From: Bacteroidales bacterium
GTDB taxonomy: Bacteria; Bacteroidota; Bacteroidia; Bacteroidales; BM520
Assembly (NCBI GenBank): GCA_028701815.1
Contig: JAQVPY010000111.1
Span: 1 to 7,273, forward strand
Reading direction: 5' to 3'
Length of the DNA stretch: 7,273 bases
Numbering within the stretch: position 1 is the first letter of the stretch; every line of letters starts with the position of its first letter. The translations under genes were made by a program, and so were the position numbers. The notes under the pieces are model-generated. The model did no database searches, was not told the DNA's origin, and saw nothing but the letters and a program-made list of their open reading frames with translations. This document shows, in pieces, positions 1-6,407 of this stretch.

Positions 1-492
1 TTTGGAATGATCGTTTTAGGCATCACTCAGGGAATGCAACCTATACTCGGCTATAATTACGGGGCGCGAAAATACGACAGGCTGCGCTCAGTGCTGCGAC
101 TCGGGATTATTATCTCTTCCGCGGTGATGACTGTGGGCTTTGCCGTTTGTGTCGGTATGCCGAGAACTATGGCTATGCTCTTTACTTCCGATGAGGTGCT
201 GCTTAACGTCGCCGCCGAAGGCCTTCGCCTGTCCTCATTAGCATTTCCCCTTATAGGTGTCGGAATGGTCGCTTCAACTTTTTTCCAGTCTATCGGAAAA
301 CCTGTCCAGGCAATCATCACTTCCCTCTCTCGTCAGCTGCTGATATTGATCCCGCTGCTTATCATTCTTCCCCCCATTCTCGGCACCAAGGGCGTATGGC
401 TCGCAATGCCGATCTCCGATACTATCGCTTTTGTGATTGCAATAATATTGATGGGACGACAATTGAAAATCTTAGAAAAACAAGTAATATGA
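1..492 (+). CDS. MATE family efflux transporter, C-terminal fragment (5' end outside window)
   Basis: Inner-membrane antiporter of the MATE family, which expels drugs or organic cations in exchange for Na+ or H+; the substrate cannot be read from this fragment. The frame is open from base 1, so the Met at base 7 is internal; 163 residues are visible, about the last third of a usual ~450-residue protein. The family motif of the second half is clear at residues 7-22 (GITQGMQPILGYNYGA), followed by hydrophobic segments at about 33-53, 75-96, 105-126 and 130-151. Also typical are F95-Q96-S97-I98-G99-K100-P101, then R111-Q112 leading into a proline-rich helix, and the G130-V131-W132 turn. The protein ends in a short basic/polar tail. 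Its TGA stop overlaps the start of the next gene, suggesting one transcript and coupled translation. Family assignment is firm; subfamily is open. Confidence 0.93.
   Translation, partial: FGMIVLGITQGMQPILGYNYGARKYDRLRSVLRLGIIISSAVMTVGFAVCVGMPRTMAMLFTSDEVLLNVAAEGLRLSSLAFPLIGVGMVASTFFQSIGKPVQAIITSLSRQLLILIPLLIILPPILGTKGVWLAMPISDTIAFVIAIILMGRQLKILEKQVI
489..492 (+). other. ATGA stop/start overlap (translational coupling)
   Basis: The ATG of the C69 dipeptidase (489-491) and the TGA of the MATE transporter (490-492) share four bases. This arrangement usually means that ribosomes finishing the first gene re-initiate on the second. It supports this start over the upstream in-frame ATG at 396, because only the 489 start places a signal peptide at the N-terminus. 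No Shine-Dalgarno-like GGAGG lies upstream; the preceding DNA is A-rich, as is usual in Bacteroidota. Confidence 0.85.
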
Positions 493-2078
493 AAAAAATT
501 ACGCTTTCCGCTTTACTACTCGCTATTTGTCTTTCCCTATCTTGTCAGGTGGATAAAAGCGATTGGATAAACGGTTTTGCCGACGGATGTACTTCCGTAA
601 CGGTGGGACGCCTCGCATCTTCCGACGGCTCAGTATATACATCTCATACTGACGATAGCCACAGAACTCGCTCTAATGTCTTAATAGAACCAGCCGCTCG
701 TCATTCAAAAGACGAAACGGTTGAATTGTTTAAGCGAGGCAGATGCGATACGACTACGATGCCTACCTATTCGGCTGTAAAAGTAGGCGAAATTCCGCAG
801 GTAAAAAATACTTACGGCTTTATTAATTCAGCATATCCCTGCATGAATGAAAAACAGCTGGCTATTGGCGAATCGACTTTCGGCGGGCGTTCCGAGCTGG
901 TCTCGGATAACGGACTCATCGATTGTGAACGTCTTTGTATGCTGATGCTTCAGCGTTGTGCTTCCGCCCGGGAAGCTATCAAGACGGCAGGCGAACTTTT
1001 GAAAGAATATGGATGGATTGATGAAGGAGAATGCCTGACCATAGCGGATAAAAAAGAGGTGTGGCACCTCGAAATCGTAGGCCCCGGTAAGGGTAATAAG
1101 GGCGCTGTATGGGTGGCACAAAGAGTGCCCGACGACCATATAGCCGTCAATGCCAATGCAAGTACAATTAAAGAAATAGACGCCAAAGATTCCGACCATT
1201 TTATGTTTTCGGATAATGTCTTCAGCTATGCCCTCGAGCAGGGCTGGTGGAACGGCAGTGAGACCTTCCGCTTCTGTTATGTATACGCGCCGGAAACGAG
1301 AACGTCTGTAGCCTCCCGTCGCCGCGAATGGAGAGTCTTCGACCTGCTCGCCCCCTCATTGAAACTCGACGCCAACGCAGAGAATTTCCCTTTCTCCGTG
1401 AAACCCGATAAACCTGTCACCCTCGAAGATATGATTATGGTTTTCAAAGACCAGTATGAAGGTACAGACTACGATATGTGTAAGACTCTCCTCGTTCCTG
1501 ATGAGGACGGCAAGATGACGATTTCGCCGTTGGCAAATCCGCAGATGCCTTATGATATGACCAAGATGTTGAGACTGAATGGCGGCTGGGGTGAACTCGG
1601 CGAGAGAACAATCTCCCGCTGGTATACCATGTACGCTACCATCATTCAGTGCCGCAACTTTCTTCCCGACGCTATCGGCGGAGTAGTGTGGCTTGCTCTC
1701 GACAACGTTTCAACGTCGGTATATGTGCCTGTCTATAATTGCGTCACCGATTTGCCGTCGGAATATAAAACCTGCGGAAGAGAAACCGGCTTCAGCAGAA
1801 GAGCTGCGTGGTGGGCTTTTAACCGCCTCGGCACACTGGCCGTTCACCGCTGGGGCGACATGCGTCACGACGTTGATGCAGTGTGGAAACCGTTTCAAAA
1901 AGAGATGATCTCAAACCAAAAAACAGTGGAAGAAGAAGCCCTACGCCTCTATAAATCGGATAAAAAAACGTGCGTATCCTATCTCTCATCTTATTCAAAT
2001 TCAAAATGTTCCGATGCCGTTGAGAAGGCGTGGAACCTCGGCGATTTTCTGTGGACAAAATACGACGAAAAGTGGTAG
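489..2078 (+). CDS. C69 family dipeptidase, exported, possible lipoprotein
   Basis: Peptidase family C69 (PepD-like dipeptidase, Ntn-hydrolase fold), expected to cleave dipeptides with a cysteine nucleophile; 529 residues, full length for the family. Residues 1-18 form a signal peptide (MKK, then a Leu/Ala-rich core) ending at Cys19. The -3 to -1 residues are S-L-S, so the lipobox is imperfect and cleavage by signal peptidase I remains possible. The family's N-terminal block starts at G33-C34-T35 and continues through the SSDGSVY stretch (44-50) and H53-T54-D55-D56; Cys34 is the expected nucleophile. Other family blocks are N120-E121-K122-Q123 with G127-E128, W192-H193-L194-E195, Q211-R212-V213-P214 with N221-A222-N223, Y323-E324-G325-T326-D327, and the C-terminal block W401-L402-A403 to Y416-N417. 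It is coupled to the MATE gene upstream; the next gene probably has its own promoter. Its substrate is unknown; scavenging of dietary or host peptides is only inference. Confidence 0.92.
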   Translation: MKKITLSALLLAICLSLSCQVDKSDWINGFADGCTSVTVGRLASSDGSVYTSHTDDSHRTRSNVLIEPAARHSKDETVELFKRGRCDTTTMPTYSAVKVGEIPQVKNTYGFINSAYPCMNEKQLAIGESTFGGRSELVSDNGLIDCERLCMLMLQRCASAREAIKTAGELLKEYGWIDEGECLTIADKKEVWHLEIVGPGKGNKGAVWVAQRVPDDHIAVNANASTIKEIDAKDSDHFMFSDNVFSYALEQGWWNGSETFRFCYVYAPETRTSVASRRREWRVFDLLAPSLKLDANAENFPFSVKPDKPVTLEDMIMVFKDQYEGTDYDMCKTLLVPDEDGKMTISPLANPQMPYDMTKMLRLNGGWGELGERTISRWYTMYATIIQCRNFLPDAIGGVVWLALDNVSTSVYVPVYNCVTDLPSEYKTCGRETGFSRRAAWWAFNRLGTLAVHRWGDMRHDVDAVWKPFQKEMISNQKTVEEEALRLYKSDKKTCVSYLSSYSNSKCSDAVEKAWNLGDFLWTKYDEKW

Positions 2079-2096
2079 CTAATGACAAATATTTAT

Positions 2097-2104
2097 TATA
2101 TTTG
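2097..2104 (+). promoter_or_regulatory. Probable Bacteroidota -7 promoter element upstream of the GH13 gene
   Basis: TATATTTG fits the Bacteroides -7 consensus TAnnTTTG exactly and lies in the only sizeable intergenic gap (2079-2131). Transcription starting a few bases downstream would leave a leader of roughly 20 nt before the ATG at 2132. A -33 TTTG box is not evident about 20 bp upstream, where the sequence reads GTGGT, so the call rests on one element. If real, it would drive the GH13, gcvT and M23 genes together. Confidence 0.55.
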
Positions 2105-2131
2105 CAAGCTAATCATCATAAATTAACAGGT

Positions 2132-3538
2132 ATGAAAAACATGATTTCCCAAATTGCTCTGTTGCTCTGCTCAATTGTATTGCTGAGCCTGATGCTCGTT
2201 TCCTGTAACAATAAAAAGGAAACCCCCGAGCAGCAATGCGCTTGTACAAACGCTATGTCGGAGGTTAATCATCTCGACTGGACAAAAAATGCCGTCATAT
2301 ATGAGGTGAATATCCGCCAATATACGGAAGAAGGAACATTTGCGGCTTTTACGCAACATATTCCCAGATTAAAGGATCTTGGCGTCGATATCTTATGGAT
2401 AATGCCGGTTCATCCGATTGGCGTTGAAGGACGTAAAGGAACTCTCGGCAGCTATTATTCCTGCAAAGATTATCGTGCCGTCAACCCCGAGTTCGGGACG
2501 ATGGAAGATTTTAAGAATATGGTGAAGGTGGCCCATGAAAACGGGATGAAACTTATCATCGACTGGGTCGCAAATCATACTTCAAGAGACAGCGAGTGGT
2601 TAACAACTCATCCCGACTGGTATGTTTATGCTGAGGACGGTTCCGTCTTAGGACCTTTCGACTGGACTGACGTAGCACAGTTGAATTATGAAAATGCGGA
2701 CTTGCGTGCAGAGATGATCGACTGTATGAAATTCTGGGTGGAAGAGAATGATATCGACGGGTTTAGATGTGATGTTGCCGGTATGGTTCCGGCGGATTTT
2801 TGGAATCAGGCACGTGAAGAGTTAGATGCTATCAAGCCTGTGTTTATGCTCGCAGAAGCAGAACAGCCCAATTTGCTCGAAAAGGCTTTCGATATGGATT
2901 ATGCATGGGAATACCTGCATATCATGAATATGATCGCAGCAGGAGAGAAAAATGTCGAAGACCTCGATGCGTATCTCGCTAAAATAGATACGACTTATTT
3001 GTGCAACACATACAAGATGTATTTTCTTACCAATCATGATGAAAATTCATGGAACGGGACGGAGTTTGAACGCCTCGGCGACGCGACGGATGTATTCGCA
3101 GTTCTTGCTGCAACCCTGCCGGGAATGCCACTGATATATACCGGTCAGGAAGCAGGTCTGGCAAAACGTTTAGAGTTTTTTGAAAAAGATCCTGTTGAGG
3201 ATTGGACTGCCAACTCGGAGATCACGGACTTTTACAAATCTTTAAATACGCTTAGAAAAGAGAACCCCGCTTTATGGAGCGGTTGCTTCGGCGGAAAATT
3301 ACAGCGTATTCATACTTCTTTGGACGAGTCTGTCTTTGCCTTCGCACGCGAAAAAGACGGGAATAGGGTAGTTGTTATGGCAAATCTCTCACCCGACATT
3401 GTGGAGTTTGATCTCGAAAATGCAGATTTTAACGGAAAATATACTGCTTTCCCATGTACTTCTATGGAAGTCGACCTTACGGGCGACTTCTCAGTAACGC
3501 TGGAGCCGTGGGATTATTTGATATATATTAATAAATAA
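2132..3538 (+). CDS. GH13 alpha-amylase family glycoside hydrolase, lipoprotein
   Basis: Alpha-amylase family (GH13) enzyme acting on alpha-glucosidic bonds; exact substrate and product are not predictable here. The 468 residues begin with a clear lipoprotein signal: hydrophobic core 7-22, then L22-V23-S24-C25, a canonical lipobox, followed by a polar linker. This decides the start at 2132; the upstream in-frame ATG at 2030 lies inside the previous gene, and an ATG three codons downstream (2141) is the only other option. The TIM barrel holds all four classical regions: D144-W-V-A-N148-H149 (I), G210-F-R-C-D214 with the Asp nucleophile (II), L240-A241-E242 with the acid/base (III), and N301-H302-D303 with the stabilising Asp (IV). 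G331-M332-P333 to G338-Q339-E340 is the usual late-barrel motif. A beta-sandwich C-terminal domain follows from about 385. Domain B is short. It is probably a surface or periplasmic lipoprotein. No SusC/SusD pair or other glycan gene is adjacent. Confidence 0.93.
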   Translation: MKNMISQIALLLCSIVLLSLMLVSCNNKKETPEQQCACTNAMSEVNHLDWTKNAVIYEVNIRQYTEEGTFAAFTQHIPRLKDLGVDILWIMPVHPIGVEGRKGTLGSYYSCKDYRAVNPEFGTMEDFKNMVKVAHENGMKLIIDWVANHTSRDSEWLTTHPDWYVYAEDGSVLGPFDWTDVAQLNYENADLRAEMIDCMKFWVEENDIDGFRCDVAGMVPADFWNQAREELDAIKPVFMLAEAEQPNLLEKAFDMDYAWEYLHIMNMIAAGEKNVEDLDAYLAKIDTTYLCNTYKMYFLTNHDENSWNGTEFERLGDATDVFAVLAATLPGMPLIYTGQEAGLAKRLEFFEKDPVEDWTANSEITDFYKSLNTLRKENPALWSGCFGGKLQRIHTSLDESVFAFAREKDGNRVVVMANLSPDIVEFDLENADFNGKYTAFPCTSMEVDLTGDFSVTLEPWDYLIYINK

Positions 3539-3554
3539 CTTAAAACTTACGATA

Positions 3555-4667
3555 ATGACGGAAGAATTAAAAGTAACGGCTTTTAAGGACATAGTTGAGA
3601 AAGCCGGTGGAAGAATGGTCCCATTTGCGGGATTCCTTATGCCTGTCCAATTCACAAGTATTAATGCTGAACATGAAACGGTTCGTAATGGAGTAGGCGT
3701 TTTCGACGTGTCTCACATGGGCGAATTTTGGGTAAAAGGCCCTAACGCAGCAAAATTTATTCAGAGAATCACAACAAATAATGTTTATGATCTCGTTGAC
3801 GGCAGAGTGCAGTATTCATGTATGCCTAACGGCAAGGGCGGTATCGTAGACGACCTCCTCGTATATCGTTTTAAGGAAGATTTATATTTTCTGGTTGTTA
3901 ACGCTTCCAATATAGATAAAGACTACAACTGGTGCGTTCAGCATGCTGCTGAATTTGGCATCGTCCCCGGCAAAGACCTTATAAACGCTTCAGGCGAATA
4001 TTGCCAGCTCGCAATCCAGGGTCCTCTCGCGCTTAAGGCTATGCAGAAACTTACAGAGTCTTCAATAGAAGATATGGAATACTATCATTGCAGAATTATC
4101 ACTTTTGCAGGAATAGAAAACGCCATATTCTCGACAACGGGTTATACCGGTTCCGGCGGATGCGAAGTATATGTTAAAAACGAATATGCTGCAAAACTTT
4201 GGAAAGCAGTCTTCGAGGCCGGCGCTGAATACGAAATTAAACCGATAGGTCTCGGCGCCCGTGACACCCTGCGTCTCGAATCGGGTTTCTGTCTCTATGG
4301 TAACGATATTGATGACACTACAAGCCCTATTGAAGCCGGTCTTGGCTGGATTACCAAAATGGTCGACGGAAACGATTTTATCGACAGAGAGAAGATGGAA
4401 AAGATGAAAGCAGAAGGTCCTGCGAGACGTCTTAAGGGCTTCGTGTTGGAAGATAAGGGTATCCCTCGTCAACACTGCGAAATTTGTAATGCCGCCGGCG
4501 AAAAAATCGGCGAAGTTACTTCCGGAACGATGTCTCCTACACTTAAGATCGGACTCGGAATGGGATATATCGCAAATGAATATTCTAAACTCGGAACGGA
4601 AATCTTTATAAAGGTCCGTGATAAAATGTTACGTGCTAAGGTTGCTAAAACTCCTTTCTGGAAATAA
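3555..4667 (+). CDS. gcvT: Aminomethyltransferase, glycine cleavage system T protein
   Basis: Cytosolic, folate-dependent T protein of the glycine cleavage system. It takes the aminomethyl group from lipoyl-H protein, releasing ammonia and giving 5,10-methylene-tetrahydrofolate. The 370 residues match the usual length of about 360-375. Visible blocks are the N-terminal V49-F50-D51-V52-S53-H54-M55-G56-E57, G95-G96-I97-V98-D99-D100 carrying the conserved acidic pair of the folate/catalytic site, N116-A117-S118-N119, the G196-Y197-T198-G199 loop, G234-A235-R236-D237-T238-L239-R240-L241-E242, and the C-terminal G314 to Y338 block (V321-T322-S323-G324, S327-P328). The loop reads GYTGSGGCE where many bacteria have GYTGEDGFE. 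It starts 16 bp after the GH13 stop and ends 3 bp before the M23 start, so it is probably co-transcribed with both. No gcvH or gcvP is in view; gcv genes are commonly scattered in Bacteroidota. No glycine riboswitch can fit in the 16-bp gap. Confidence 0.96.
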   Translation: MTEELKVTAFKDIVEKAGGRMVPFAGFLMPVQFTSINAEHETVRNGVGVFDVSHMGEFWVKGPNAAKFIQRITTNNVYDLVDGRVQYSCMPNGKGGIVDDLLVYRFKEDLYFLVVNASNIDKDYNWCVQHAAEFGIVPGKDLINASGEYCQLAIQGPLALKAMQKLTESSIEDMEYYHCRIITFAGIENAIFSTTGYTGSGGCEVYVKNEYAAKLWKAVFEAGAEYEIKPIGLGARDTLRLESGFCLYGNDIDDTTSPIEAGLGWITKMVDGNDFIDREKMEKMKAEGPARRLKGFVLEDKGIPRQHCEICNAAGEKIGEVTSGTMSPTLKIGLGMGYIANEYSKLGTEIFIKVRDKMLRAKVAKTPFWK

Positions 4668-4670
4668 AAA

Positions 4671-6407
4671 GTGTTAAAGAACAATATACTGTTTATAAAA
4701 TTGTGCCTGATACTATGTTCTCTTGCTTTACTGCAAGCGAATTCCGTTCGGGCACAATCTTTTGCCCCCCCCCTCAAAGGGGAACAACTCTATCTCTCCG
4801 GTACTTTCGGTGAATTGCGGTCGGGACATTTTCATGGCGGACTCGATTTTAAAACGGGCGGCGTTACCGGCGCGAAAGTATATGCCGTAGAAGATGGCTA
4901 TATCGCCCGTATTGCTGTGAGCCCATCCGGTTACGGCAGAGCATTGTATGTAGTTCACCTTAACGGCTATACCTCTGTATATGCTCACCTTACCGAGTTT
5001 ATGCCTCAGGTAAACGAGTATGTTAAAAATTATCAGTATTCCCAAAAGAGCTTTAAAGTAAACATATTTCTTGATGCATCTACCTTCCCCGTGAAAAAAG
5101 GCGATGTTATCGCTGTCTCCGGAAATTCCGGAAGCTCTCAGGGTCCCCACCTCCATTTCGAATTGCGCGAGACAAAATCGGAACGCCCGATAAATCCCCT
5201 GTTGTTCTCTTTTCCCGTTAAAGACTGGGTGCGACCTAAAATAATCGCATTTAAAATATTCCCCGTCGATGACTCGTGCTTTATCAACGGGAAAAATAAA
5301 ACGCTCACCCCCAAACTTGCAGGATGGGGCGAAACTTATCACTTCGAAACTAACGATACGGTCACCATCCAGGGTAAAGCATATCTCGGAGTCAATACCT
5401 ATGACGCTATGAATGACGTCAATAACAAAAACGGTATTTATTCTCTCAATGTCCTCATCGATAATGATACGGTTTTTGAATATCTCGTTGATGGATTTAC
5501 CTTCGATGAAGGTCTGTATGTCAATTCCCTCGTCGACTATGATACTTATATCGAACTTAAGTCGAGATATTATAAAACCCTCCGAGATCCTAACATGAAA
5601 CTCGGCATGCTGAAGTCGAAAGGTGACGGAACAATAACTCTCTCCGACGACAAGGTGCATGATGTCAGGGTTATAGTTAAAGACTCCTATCTAAATACTT
5701 CCATTCTGTCGTTTAAGGTGAGGAGAGACAATGCCGTCCGTCAAATTACCCCCAAACGCCGACCCCATTACGAGATAGTCTATAACAGGGATTTTAATTT
5801 TGACACCACGGGCTTTTCTATGGGAATCAAGGCTAATTCGCTTTTTAAGACTGAACGCTTCGATTTTACTATCGTCCCTAAGGCTAAAGCTACCGATCTG
5901 TCGCCGGTATATCATCTCGGCAATAGAGCAATCACTGCTTTTAAACAGTTTTCAATAGATATAAAAATCGACAGCATTCCTGCTGCCCTGTTGTCAAAGT
6001 TGTATATTGCGTGCTTATCGAGCAACGGCAAGTCGTGGAATTATGTAGGCGGTGTAGTAAGAGATATGTGGATATCAGCTAATGTTCGTGATTTCGGCGA
6101 CTATAAGATTGCTTGCGACACTGTTCCTCCTAAAATTGAATCGAGTACTCTGAGTAAGACAACCGCTAATGATGTCACCGGCAGGAAGACAATAAGTGTT
6201 CTTATCTCCGACAATGCTTCAGGAATAAGATCATATACGCCTTCCTTGAATGGAGAGTGGCTGCTTATGGAATATGATGCCAAAAACAGAAGGCTGACTT
6301 ATGTCGTAGATGAACGACTGCTTAAAGGGAAAAACACTTTAAAGATTGAAGTCACCGACATGGTAGGCAATGTCACTACCGCCAGCTATTCTTTAACGCG
6401 GCCTTAA
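4671..6407 (+). CDS. Exported M23 family (LytM-type) metallopeptidase with long beta-rich C-terminal region
   Basis: Zinc endopeptidase of family M23, whose members cut peptide cross-links in peptidoglycan; some are inactive regulators, but this one keeps its metal site. It is 578 residues. GTG at 4671 is the best start: it follows the gcvT stop by 3 bp and gives a signal peptide (basic residue, hydrophobic 7-22, cleavage likely after V26-R27-A28). The catalytic domain spans about 36-180: H55-x3-D59 and H162 are the expected zinc ligands, with H160 of the H-L-H-F-E motif and H106 of Y-A-H-L as the other active-site histidines. Between Y-A-H-L and the G144-D145 block lies an insertion of roughly 20-25 residues. 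Residues about 185-578 are beta-rich; the stretch around 475-490 (GDYKI...DTVPPKIE) looks like a linker into a final Ig-like domain ending in D563-x2-G566-N567. A C9 run follows the signal peptide. Periplasmic location is likely; the target is unproven. Confidence 0.92.
   Translation: MLKNNILFIKLCLILCSLALLQANSVRAQSFAPPLKGEQLYLSGTFGELRSGHFHGGLDFKTGGVTGAKVYAVEDGYIARIAVSPSGYGRALYVVHLNGYTSVYAHLTEFMPQVNEYVKNYQYSQKSFKVNIFLDASTFPVKKGDVIAVSGNSGSSQGPHLHFELRETKSERPINPLLFSFPVKDWVRPKIIAFKIFPVDDSCFINGKNKTLTPKLAGWGETYHFETNDTVTIQGKAYLGVNTYDAMNDVNNKNGIYSLNVLIDNDTVFEYLVDGFTFDEGLYVNSLVDYDTYIELKSRYYKTLRDPNMKLGMLKSKGDGTITLSDDKVHDVRVIVKDSYLNTSILSFKVRRDNAVRQITPKRRPHYEIVYNRDFNFDTTGFSMGIKANSLFKTERFDFTIVPKAKATDLSPVYHLGNRAITAFKQFSIDIKIDSIPAALLSKLYIACLSSNGKSWNYVGGVVRDMWISANVRDFGDYKIACDTVPPKIESSTLSKTTANDVTGRKTISVLISDNASGIRSYTPSLNGEWLLMEYDAKNRRLTYVVDERLLKGKNTLKIEVTDMVGNVTTASYSLTRP
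4765..4773 (+). repeat. C9 homopolymer tract inside the M23 gene
   Basis: Nine consecutive C residues cover codons for A32-P33-P34-L35, just after the predicted signal-peptide cleavage site. Loss of one C would bring a TAG into frame at 4888-4890; gain of one C would bring a TGA into frame at 4811-4813. In the first case only the first zinc-binding motif region would be affected, and in both the rest of the catalytic domain is lost. The 3' part of the run can pair with AGGGG at 4778-4782 (stem CCCCT/AGGGG, loop CAA). The next longest C run noticed is C6 at 370-375. Confidence 0.9.
6404..6407. other. Overlapping convergent stop codons (TTAA)
   Basis: The M23 gene ends with TAA at 6405-6407 on the + strand and the glycosyltransferase ends with TAA at 6404-6406 read on the - strand. 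The two coding regions therefore overlap tail to tail by four bases, leaving no intergenic room for a terminator. Transcripts from each side must end inside, or run antisense into, the other gene. Confidence 0.9.

Noticed and set aside
396..488. Upstream in-frame ATG (396) as start of the C69 dipeptidase
   Set aside because: It would overlap the MATE gene by nearly 100 bases and bury the signal peptide behind 31 polar residues; the 489 ATG in the ATGA overlap fits far better.
2030..2131. Upstream in-frame ATG (2030) as start of the GH13 protein
   Set aside because: It lies within the C69 gene and before the probable promoter, and would place 34 basic and polar residues ahead of the lipoprotein signal.
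3513..3520. ATTATTTG near the end of the GH13 gene as a promoter for gcvT
   Set aside because: It fails the TA at the start of TAnnTTTG and has no TTTG about 20 bp upstream; gcvT is more simply read from the upstream promoter.
4728..5660. A 310-codon open frame on the minus strand inside the M23 gene
   Set aside because: It is a shadow of the M23 coding frame: the + strand product has a signal peptide and a complete zinc-site motif set, while the minus product shows no recognisable domain and has no promoter of its own in view.
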